Shown in pieces: positions 1 through 7,464 of a DNA stretch of 64,000 nt. This DNA is from Phreatobacter sp. (GTDB taxonomy: Bacteria > Pseudomonadota > Alphaproteobacteria > Rhizobiales > Phreatobacteraceae). The stretch is taken from positions 1-64,000 of the forward strand of contig NZ_JAEULY010000002.1 in the NCBI RefSeq assembly GCF_016793595.1, given 5' to 3'. Position 1 is the stretch's first letter. Every line of letters begins with the position of its first letter. Both the position numbers and the translations under genes were made by a program. Under the pieces are notes generated by a model, which was given only the letters and a program-made list of their open reading frames with translations, had not been told where the DNA came from and ran no database searches.

Positions 1-2286
1 CTCGCCGGAGAGGCGGTTCAGCGAGGCGGCAAGCGGCGCGCCGTAGAGACCGAGGATCGGGTTGAAGGCGGCGGGCGGGGTCGCGCCGCCGTTCAGGGCC
101 GCATCGATGCCGGCCGCGACATTGCGCGGATTGACGCCGCCCTGGCCCAACAGCGCCGCGCCGGCGCGATAGGCCGCAATCGTCAGGGTGACGTCGTTGG
201 CGCCGTAGATGAGGCTGGCGAAGGGCGTCGTGCCGATGTCGAAGGCGAAGGTACCGCTGACGCCGCCGGCTGCGGTGAGCACGGTATAGCTCTGTGCCTG
301 GAATGTTGCCTGCGGCACGATCAGGGTCGCGCCGCCAAGCGTCGCTGTTCCGGTCGCCGCGACCTGCGCGCAAGTGCAGAAGCCGTAGAGGCTGCCGGTC
401 GCAAGCGTCAGGTTGCCGTTGATGCGCAGCGTGCCACCGGAGGCCATGATCATGCCGCCGGTTTCGATCGAGGTGGAGCCGACACTGCCGTAACCGGTCA
501 AGGCGCCATTGGATTGGACGGTCACGCCTGCCGCGCCGGTGAGGTTGCTGGTCGCCAGCCGGAGCAGGCCAGCGCTGGCGATGTTGATGGTGGCGTTGCC
601 GGTGGAGCTGGCGTCCAGGAACGCGAGTGAGCCGCTATTGATGATAGTGGCCGTGCCGGCGGTGCTGTGGCTGCTGAAGACGAGGCTGGAAATATTCGTG
701 ATGATTGCGGCGCCGGCCGTGCTGCTGTCGTTGAAGGACAGGCTGGAACTGTTCGTGATGGTCGACGTGCCGGCGCTGCTGCCGTCGCGAAAGACGGTCG
801 TGCCACTGTTGGCGATGGCGGCGCTTCCGGCGGTGCTGGTACCGAGAAACGTCAGCGACCCGCTGCCTGTGTTGGCGATGCTGGCGGAGGCGGCCGTGCT
901 GCTGTCCCAGAAATTCAGGATGCCGGTATTGATGATCGTGGCCGTCGCGGCGGTGCTGTTGTTGAAGAAGCTGGCGACGTTGGAGCTGGTGATGTTCGCC
1001 GAGCCGGCGCTGCTGCTGTCGGAGAACTGGAGGAACATGCTGTTGCCGATGGTGGCCGAGCCGGCATTTGCGCTGTTCCGGAACACCATCGCGCCGATGT
1101 TGGTGATGCTGGCGGAGGCGGTGGTGCTGCTGTCCTGAAAGATCAGGTTGCTGTTCCGCTCGTTCGTGATGGCGGCGGCGCCGGCGGTGCTGCTGTCCTT
1201 GAAGATCAGGTTGGCGACAAGCGTAGCGTCGATCGTTGTATTGCTGATCGTTGCAGCGCCCGCGGTCGCGTTGTTCAGGAAGGTCAGGCTGTTGTAGTTG
1301 GTGATCGTCGACGAACCGGCCGTGCTGGTCCCCGAGAACTGCGCGGTGCCTGTGCTGGAGATGCGGGCTGTGCCCGCCGTGCTGGAATCGTTGAACGAGA
1401 GGCTGGCGTTCAGGTGGTTGACGATTCTCGCGCCGCCTGCCGAGCTGCTGCCGTTGAACGTGGTGATGCCGCTGTCAAAGTTGATGATCGTGGCGGTGCC
1501 AGCCGTGCTGGAATCGTTGAAGTTCAGCACGCCGGACCAGACATTGGTGATCTCGGCGCTGCCGGCTGTGGCGTTGTTGTTGAACGTCGTCGTGCTCGCG
1601 AAGGCGTTGGAGATCGTGGCGGCACCGGCGGTGCTGTTGTCGCTGAAGGTTGTCGTGGTTCCGCTGAGACTGCCGATCGACGCGGTGCCGGCGCTGCTGT
1701 TGCCAGAAAAATTGAGGGTGCCAAAATTCGAAATGCTGGCCGTGCCGGCGCTGGTGGAATCGCGAAAGTTGAGGCTGACGAAATTGTTGATGTGGCCGCC
1801 GCCGGCGCGGCTCGTGTCGAAAAAGTCAATGCCGCCGAAGCCGTTGATGTTGACCCCGTTTGTCGTGCTGGAATTCCTGAAAGTCAGCGTGCCGAAGGCA
1901 TTGAGACCCACACCAGGCCCGGCATTGCTAAGGCCGGTGCCGGTGAAGGTCAGGTTGCCATAGGCGTTGATGCCGTAGCCGGGGTGGTCGGCGGTGAAGG
2001 TCCAGCCCGACATCGTTGTCGAGGCGTTCATCGAGAGGCTTATCACTGACGACGCGCCGAAAGTGGCGGTACCGGTGGGCACCGATCCGCCGACCCAGTT
2101 CGCGGCGTCCTCGAAACTGTTCGAAACGGGACTGGCCGACCAGGTGGCGTCCTGGGCCACGGCTGGCACGGCGATGAGCGCCGTGGTCGCCAGCAGGGCC
2201 GCAGCGAGCGCGCGATGCACGCCCCGGCCGTCCGGGTCCAGAGTCTGCTTGCGTCTTGCGATCATTTCCGAAGCCGTGGCCGCCAT
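1..2286 (-). CDS. Autotransporter adhesin-like protein, N-terminal part (runs off the left edge)
   Basis: An open frame of 762 codons reads from the ATG at 2286 to the window edge, with an in-frame TAG seven codons upstream. Residues 1-44 look like a signal peptide: a basic start, then a long Ala/Leu stretch ending AVPAVA before QDATW. The passenger from about residue 110 to 569 is made of roughly 23 imperfect repeats of 18-22 residues with the pattern LxFxDSSTAGxAxIxN, as expected for a right-handed beta-helix of an autotransporter. The last visible residues, LNRLSGE, match the junction that precedes the beta-barrel in alphaproteobacterial autotransporters. The barrel itself lies outside the window. 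Met8 is an alternative start. No ligand can be inferred. Surface exposure and adhesion are family-level expectations. Confidence 0.85.
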   Translation of the reverse strand, partial: MAATASEMIARRKQTLDPDGRGVHRALAAALLATTALIAVPAVAQDATWSASPVSNSFEDAANWVGGSVPTGTATFGASSVISLSMNASTTMSGWTFTADHPGYGINAYGNLTFTGTGLSNAGPGVGLNAFGTLTFRNSSTTNGVNINGFGGIDFFDTSRAGGGHINNFVSLNFRDSTSAGTASISNFGTLNFSGNSSAGTASIGSLSGTTTTFSDNSTAGAATISNAFASTTTFNNNATAGSAEITNVWSGVLNFNDSSTAGTATIINFDSGITTFNGSSSAGGARIVNHLNASLSFNDSSTAGTARISSTGTAQFSGTSTAGSSTITNYNSLTFLNNATAGAATISNTTIDATLVANLIFKDSSTAGAAAITNERNSNLIFQDSSTTASASITNIGAMVFRNSANAGSATIGNSMFLQFSDSSSAGSANITSSNVASFFNNSTAATATIINTGILNFWDSSTAASASIANTGSGSLTFLGTSTAGSAAIANSGTTVFRDGSSAGTSTITNSSSLSFNDSSTAGAAIITNISSLVFSSHSTAGTATIINSGSLAFLDASSTGNATINIASAGLLRLATSNLTGAAGVTVQSNGALTGYGSVGSTSIETGGMIMASGGTLRINGNLTLATGSLYGFCTCAQVAATGTATLGGATLIVPQATFQAQSYTVLTAAGGVSGTFAFDIGTTPFASLIYGANDVTLTIAAYRAGAALLGQGGVNPRNVAAGIDAALNGGATPPAAFNPILGLYGAPLAASLNRLSGE
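580..1955 (-). repeat. About 23 tandem degenerate ~60-bp repeats coding the autotransporter passenger
   Basis: The DNA repeats with a period of about 54-66 bp. Each unit codes for a strand-turn-strand motif with a conserved core DSSTAG followed by A-x-I-x-N. Units differ in length by one to three codons and by many substitutions, so this is an old protein-level repeat and not a recent perfect tandem array. The biased composition also creates long but spurious open frames on the plus strand. Confidence 0.8.
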
Positions 2287-2363
2287 CCTGAACCCGGCGG
2301 GACGCTAGCCCGCCGTTTGGCGCCTGTCGTCTCATTCCGTGCAAACGCGCAGACTGGCCAGTC

Positions 2364-3404
2364 TCAGCGTTCGATGAGGCTTTGCCGGTATTCGCCCGGC
2401 GAGAAGCCCGTCCATTCGCGGAAGGCCCGGTAGAAGGTGGCGAGGCTGTCGAAGCCGCAGGCGAAGGCGATCGCGGCGACCGACTGGTCCGGCTGGGCCC
2501 CGAGCCGGCGGCAGGCCATCTCGACCCGGATCGCGGTGAGCGTGCGGTGATAGCTGCGCCCGGTCGGCTCGAAAACCAGATGAAGCTGGCGAAGCGAGAT
2601 GCCGAGCGCGTCGGCGACGGTCTCGGGCGGCAGGCTGCCCCGATGCAGGCTGCGCCGCATGATGCGGATGGCGGCGTGGCGGTGGGCCGAGCGCAGCGCC
2701 TTCCGCACTTCCGGCAGGCCGGGCGTCAGCACGCCGCGCGTCATCAGCGCGAGGTTGGCGATATCGGCGATGGCCGCATCGGCGGCATCGGGCGCGATGC
2801 CGGGCGCATCCTCGATCAGCGCGCAGAGCGCGGCATCGACGAGCCGTGCATGCCGCTCCTGCTGGACCGGAGCGAGGTGGAGACGACGCGCGGCTTCTTG
2901 TCCGCGAGCGACGCGACCCAACGGGATCGTCAGCATGTGGATGTGGAAATCGCCGGTCGTCGTCGGCATGCCCTGGGAGGGCAGGTCGGCGTGGCCGATG
3001 GCCACGGCTCCGGCATCGATGAAGGTTTGCCCGGCCGGCGTGTCGCACCAGCCGGGTCCGGCGACCTGCAGGCCGATCATCAGGCTGTCGGTGGACAGGC
3101 GGGCGATGTCGGCCTCGGTCCGGCTGACCTCGTAGGCAGAGGCGTTCAGCGAGGCGAGCGTCGCACCGCCGACCGCCTGCGCCGAAAGGCGGCCGTGGAA
3201 CAGGTGGCGGCGCTCCGCCGGCAGCTCGATGGAGACGCCGAACAGCTGCTTGCCGCGCTCCTCCCGCCAGTAGGCGAAGCGCTCATGGGCGGGCAGGGCG
3301 TCGGTGGACCAGGTCAGCACGGGGGGCGCGGCCGAGGTTCGCGAAGGTGGCGGGCAACGGGCGCCGGAATGGACCATGCAAGGCGGCGCGCTGCAATATT
3401 TCAT
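2364..3404 (-). CDS. AraC-family transcriptional regulator (first of a tandem pair)
   Basis: The protein has an N-terminal AraC-binding-like domain (starting TWSTDALPAHERF) and a C-terminal AraC helix-turn-helix pair: ADALGISLRQLHLVFEP, then VAAIAFACGFDSLATFYRAFREWTGFSPGEY. It is clearly a paralogue of the next gene upstream, similar over its whole length. By alignment with that paralogue the true start may be the GTG at 3320 and not the ATG at 3404. Neither has a good ribosome binding site. It lies 51 bp downstream of its paralogue on the same strand, so the two may be co-transcribed. The target is unknown; the neighbouring autotransporter and the divergent aidB are the nearest candidates. 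Confidence 0.85.
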   Translation of the reverse strand: MKYCSAPPCMVHSGARCPPPSRTSAAPPVLTWSTDALPAHERFAYWREERGKQLFGVSIELPAERRHLFHGRLSAQAVGGATLASLNASAYEVSRTEADIARLSTDSLMIGLQVAGPGWCDTPAGQTFIDAGAVAIGHADLPSQGMPTTTGDFHIHMLTIPLGRVARGQEAARRLHLAPVQQERHARLVDAALCALIEDAPGIAPDAADAAIADIANLALMTRGVLTPGLPEVRKALRSAHRHAAIRIMRRSLHRGSLPPETVADALGISLRQLHLVFEPTGRSYHRTLTAIRVEMACRRLGAQPDQSVAAIAFACGFDSLATFYRAFREWTGFSPGEYRQSLIER

Positions 3405-3455
3405 TCACCATGCGTGAAGACGAGGTTACCGGCGTCGCACGCAGCGATCCCGGCA

Positions 3456-4400
3456 TCAGCGGCGGTAGTCGCCGGGCGTGTGGCCGTCCAGGGCGCGGAA
3501 CACGCGGTAGAAGGTCGGCAGGCTGTCGAAGCCAGCGGCGAAGGCGATCTCGGCGATGGCACGATCGGGCTCGCCGACGAGCCGGCGCCGGGCCTCGGCG
3601 ACGCGCAGTCCGTTCAGGGTGCGGTGGAACGTGCTGCAGGTCGGCTCGAACAGCATGTGGAGCTGGCGCACCGATATGCCGAGCTGTGCCGCCACCGGTT
3701 CCGGCGCGAGCGCACGCTGGCGGAACCGCGCGTCCAGCACCTGCCGGGCGGCGTCGAGCAGGGCGCTGCGCAGGGCGCGGCGGCTTTCGGCCGAGCCCGC
3801 CGGCACGGCGCGCCGGGCCAGCAGGATCAGCTGGGCGATGGCGCCGACCCGGTCGTGGTCCTCGGGTCCGGCTTCGGCGGAAGAGGTTGCGGCCAGCGCC
3901 GACAGGGATGCGCCGAGGCACAGGGAGAGGCGCTCGTCAGCCTCGAGCGGGCGCGGCGCGAGGTCGTGCAGCGGAAGGGTGGTGTCTGCCACCACGTCGG
4001 CCGGCAGCTTGAGGATGCGCAGGTTGAAACCCTCCGCGCCGGTCGGGCGGGTGGCATAGGCCAGGTCGGTGTGGCTGGTGGCGAGCGCGCCTGGGCCAAG
4101 GACGAAATCCGTGGCACCCGTGCCGAACCAGGCTCCGCCGCCGACCTGCTGATAGAGGCAGAGGCTGCCGCCCGGGGCGCGCTGGATGTCACGGGCGGAT
4201 CGCTCGACGCTGTAGGGCGAGGCCTGCATCTCGACCAGCGTCGCCGCACCCACGGCGCGGGTGGTCATGCGCGCGCCAAAGCCAGCCCGCTGATAGACCG
4301 GCAGCTCCGCCGTGACGCCAAACAGATGGCGGGCGCGCACCTCGCGCCAGCAATCGAAGCGTTCGTGGACGGGTAGGGCGTCGGTGGACCAGGTTGGCAC
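3456..4400 (-). CDS. AraC-family transcriptional regulator (second of a tandem pair)
   Basis: A 314-residue regulator with an AraC-binding-like N-terminal domain (TWSTDALPVHERF) and a C-terminal double helix-turn-helix (AAQLGISVRQLHMLFEP and IAEIAFAAGFDSLPTFYRVFR). The start is a GTG at 4400 with an AGGA ribosome binding site about nine bases before it. It is transcribed away from aidB, with about 170 bp between the two starts, and heads a pair with its paralogue downstream. The ligand and targets cannot be read from sequence. Confidence 0.85.
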   Translation of the reverse strand: MPTWSTDALPVHERFDCWREVRARHLFGVTAELPVYQRAGFGARMTTRAVGAATLVEMQASPYSVERSARDIQRAPGGSLCLYQQVGGGAWFGTGATDFVLGPGALATSHTDLAYATRPTGAEGFNLRILKLPADVVADTTLPLHDLAPRPLEADERLSLCLGASLSALAATSSAEAGPEDHDRVGAIAQLILLARRAVPAGSAESRRALRSALLDAARQVLDARFRQRALAPEPVAAQLGISVRQLHMLFEPTCSTFHRTLNGLRVAEARRRLVGEPDRAIAEIAFAAGFDSLPTFYRVFRALDGHTPGDYRR

Positions 4401-4568
4401 GGGGGAGATCCTGACAGCGCGCGGAATTGAGCATGACGGTCAGGTCAATGCAATGTGGCGTTGCGCGGCGCGGCGGCCACTACTGCTCCATCGGCGGATG
4501 GTCTCGCCCGGCACGGCATGGCAGGTTCGGGCACCCCCGAGGAACGCCGAGAGAAGCGGAGAGACAGC

Positions 4569-6206
4569 ATGCCCCGCCACGCGCCCGCGACCCATCTGAT
4601 CACCCATGAGGTGACCAACCAGCCGCCGGAATTCGCCGGCCGCAACCTGTTCACCTCCGATCCGATCCTGCGGGACTGGGCGCTGCGCGAGGGCGGCGAA
4701 TGGGTCGATCAGCCGCTGACGGCGCTCGGCGCCGATGTCGGCTCGGAGGAAGTGCTGCAATGGGGCGAGGAGGCGAACCGCTTTCCCCCGGAATTGACGG
4801 TGTTCGACCGCTATGGCCGGCGCATCGACGAGGTGCGGTTCCATCCGAGCTATCACCGGCTGATGGAGCTGGCGATGCGCCACCGCATCCATTCCATCGC
4901 CTGGGCCGAGGACAGGGCCGGCAATCATGTCGCCCATGCCGCCATGCTGGCGCTGTTCACCGAGGCCGAGCAGGGCACGATGTGCCCGATCTCGATGACC
5001 TATGCGAGCGTGCCGGCGCTGCGCCACCAGCCGGAGGTCGCGGCCGAATGGGTGCCGAAGATCGTCGGCGGCTCCTATGACGCGCCGCTGAAGCCGCTGG
5101 CTGAGAAGCGCGGCGTCACGGTCGGCATGGCGATGACCGAGAAACAGGGCGGCAGCGACGTGCGCGCCAACACGACGCGGGCCTATCGCGACGGCGACGC
5201 CTGGCGGCTCGTCGGCCACAAATGGTTCTGCTCGGCGCCGATGTGCGACGGCTTCCTGACGCTGGCCCAGACGGAAGCCGGACTCTCCTGCTTCCTCGTG
5301 CCGCGCATCAAGCCGGACGGCGAGCGCAACTCGCTGCATGTCATGCGGCTCAAGGACAAGCTCGGCAACAAGTCGAACGCATCCTCGGAGATCGAGTATC
5401 ACGACACTTACGCCGTGCTGCTGGGCGAGGAGGGCCGGGGCGTCTCGACCATCATCGAGATGGTGCACCACACCCGCCTCGACACGATTTCGGGGACCGT
5501 CGGCATCATGCGCATGGCGCTGGCGCAGGCGCATCATCATGTGGCCGGCCGCCGCGCCTTCCAGAAAACGCTGATCGACCAGCCGGCGATGCGCGCCGTG
5601 GTGGCCGATCTCGCGCTCGAATACGAAGCGGCGGCGGCGCTGACGATGCGGGTGGCGCGGGCGTTTTCCGGCACCGGCGAGGGCGAGAAAGCCTTCGCGC
5701 GGCTCGCCGTGGCGGCGGCGAAATACTGGCTGACCAAGCGCAACCCGAACTTCGTCTACGAGTGCATGGAATGCCACGGCGGCGCCGGCTACGTGGAGGA
5801 GAGCCCGCTGCCGCGCCTGTTCCGGGAATCGCCGCTCAACGCCATCTGGGAGGGCTCGGGCAATGTCATCGCGCTCGACATCCTGCGTACGCTCGGGCGC
5901 GAGCCGCTGGCGCGCGAGGCCTTCGCGGCGGAGGCGATGGCGGCGCGCGGCGCCCATCCGCTGCTCGACGCGGCCATGGAAGATGTCGCGGCGCGGCTGA
6001 AGAGCGTGCCGGCGGAGGCCGATGCCCGGCGGATCGCCGAGCGCATGGCGCTGGTGCTGCAGGCTTCGCTTCTGGTGCGGCATTCGCCGGCGGCGGTTTC
6101 CGACGCCTTTGTGGCGACACGGCTCGGCGCGGAGGGCGGACGCAGCTTCGGCGTGCTGCCGAAGGGCGCGGACGTGGACGCGATCGTCGGACGGGTGGCG
6201 GCCTGA
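4569..6206 (+). CDS. aidB: AidB-type acyl-CoA dehydrogenase (alkylation-response family)
   Basis: This 545-residue flavoprotein belongs to the AidB branch of the acyl-CoA dehydrogenase family. E. coli AidB has a similar length (about 541), and the N-terminal THxVxNQPP, NLFxSD and DEVRFHPSYH blocks match it. The flavin-binding region MTEKQGGSDVRANTT and the C-terminal ECHGGAGYVEES block are present. I chose the ATG at 4569, which has GGAGAG six bases upstream; an open frame extends to 4455 but has no homology there. In E. coli AidB is induced with Ada during alkylation stress and binds DNA and FAD. No ada, alkA or alkB lies nearby, so control in this organism may differ. Confidence 0.92.
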   Translation: MPRHAPATHLITHEVTNQPPEFAGRNLFTSDPILRDWALREGGEWVDQPLTALGADVGSEEVLQWGEEANRFPPELTVFDRYGRRIDEVRFHPSYHRLMELAMRHRIHSIAWAEDRAGNHVAHAAMLALFTEAEQGTMCPISMTYASVPALRHQPEVAAEWVPKIVGGSYDAPLKPLAEKRGVTVGMAMTEKQGGSDVRANTTRAYRDGDAWRLVGHKWFCSAPMCDGFLTLAQTEAGLSCFLVPRIKPDGERNSLHVMRLKDKLGNKSNASSEIEYHDTYAVLLGEEGRGVSTIIEMVHHTRLDTISGTVGIMRMALAQAHHHVAGRRAFQKTLIDQPAMRAVVADLALEYEAAAALTMRVARAFSGTGEGEKAFARLAVAAAKYWLTKRNPNFVYECMECHGGAGYVEESPLPRLFRESPLNAIWEGSGNVIALDILRTLGREPLAREAFAAEAMAARGAHPLLDAAMEDVAARLKSVPAEADARRIAERMALVLQASLLVRHSPAAVSDAFVATRLGAEGGRSFGVLPKGADVDAIVGRVAA

Positions 6207-6305
6207 TCGCGCCTGTCCCGAATGGCTATCGTGCAGTGACACGATGCTGACACGGGCGATGCCGAGCCTCGGGCATATTGCGCCCGTTCACGAGAGGAGA
6301 AACCG

Positions 6306-7418
6306 ATGGCCGATGCAGCCGATCTGGTGGAGGCCGTCAGCTTCGAGGTCCGCCGCGACGACTTGCGCGCCACGCGCTTCGTGCGCGAGGCCATCGATCC
6401 GCAAGCCGTGGCGGCGGCCGGCAAGGCCCTGCTCGCCATCGACCATTTCGCGCTGACCGCCAACAACATCACCTATGCGGCCTTCGGCGAGCAGATGGCC
6501 TACTGGAACTTCTTCCCGGCCGGCGAGGGCCATGGCCGCATTCCGGTCTGGGGTTTCGCCGACGTCGTCGCCTCGGGCGTCGAGGATCTGCCGGTGGGCG
6601 AGCGCATCTACGGCTACTTCCCCATGGCTTCTCATGTGCTGGTGGAGCCAGTCCGCGTATCGGCGCGCCGCTTCGTGGATGGCGCCGAGTACCGCAAGGG
6701 CCTGCCGGCGGTCTACAATTCCTACGAGCGCGTTGCGACCGATCCCGGCTATCGCAGCGAGCGCGAGGCGGACCAGATGATCTTGAAGCCGCTGGTGCTG
6801 ACCTCGTTCCTGATCGCCGATTTCCTTGATGACAATGCGTTCTTCGGCGCGCGGCAGGTGCTGGTGGTGAGCGCCTCGTCCAAGACCTCGCTCGGCCTTG
6901 CGCTGTGCCTGAGGCGGCTGGCCAAGCCGGGTCTGTCGGTGATCGGGCTTACCTCGAAGGGTAACCGCGCCTTCGTCGAGGCGACCGGCCTCTACGACCG
7001 CGTCGTGACCTATGACGCTATTGCGAGCCTCGATGCCGAGGTGCCGACGGCCTATGTCGACATGGCTGGCAGCGCGGAGCTGATCACCGCGATGCACGGC
7101 CATTTCGGCGACCGGATCGTCCATGCCTGCCGGGTCGGCGGCACGCACTGGCAGGACCTTGCCGGACGGCTCGACCTGCCCGGGGCGCGACCGAAATTCT
7201 TCTTCGCGCCGGACCAGATCGCCAAACGCCACGGCGACTGGGGTCCAGGCGGTCTCGAGGAGCGCTTCGCAGGCGCGTGGGAGGATATCCTCGCCTCGGC
7301 GCGGTGCTGGATGACCGTCAGGCGCGCCAAGGGCGAGGCGGCCGTGGCGGATGCCTACCGGCAGACGCTGGAGGGGCTGGTCGCGCCGGATACCGGGCTG
7401 GTCCTGTCGCTGAGGTGA
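6306..7418 (+). CDS. DUF2855 family protein
   Basis: A 370-residue protein matching the DUF2855 family along its length (NNITYAAFGEQMAYWNFFP, GERIYGYFPMASH, LVVSASSKTSLGLA). The layout resembles a zinc-less medium-chain reductase or quinone-oxidoreductase fold, with a GroES-like half followed by a Rossmann-like half. No biochemical role is established that I can name. It follows aidB on the same strand with a 99-bp gap, so co-transcription is possible but not certain. A GAGGAGA ribosome binding site precedes the ATG. Confidence 0.8.
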   Translation: MADAADLVEAVSFEVRRDDLRATRFVREAIDPQAVAAAGKALLAIDHFALTANNITYAAFGEQMAYWNFFPAGEGHGRIPVWGFADVVASGVEDLPVGERIYGYFPMASHVLVEPVRVSARRFVDGAEYRKGLPAVYNSYERVATDPGYRSEREADQMILKPLVLTSFLIADFLDDNAFFGARQVLVVSASSKTSLGLALCLRRLAKPGLSVIGLTSKGNRAFVEATGLYDRVVTYDAIASLDAEVPTAYVDMAGSAELITAMHGHFGDRIVHACRVGGTHWQDLAGRLDLPGARPKFFFAPDQIAKRHGDWGPGGLEERFAGAWEDILASARCWMTVRRAKGEAAVADAYRQTLEGLVAPDTGLVLSLR

Positions 7419-7464
7419 TGCGGAGCGCTTTGACGCGGGACGCGCGACGCGCGAAAATCCGGAT

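Noticed and set aside
667..2049. Long plus-strand open frame of 460 codons opposite the autotransporter gene
   Set aside because: It is a low-complexity Gly/Ala/Arg/Asp product of the repeat DNA read on the wrong strand. The minus strand has a signal peptide and structured repeats.
4440..6242. 600-codon minus-strand open frame opposite aidB
   Set aside because: Composition is Arg/His/Ala-rich with no family match; it is the antisense of a clear AidB protein in GC-rich DNA.
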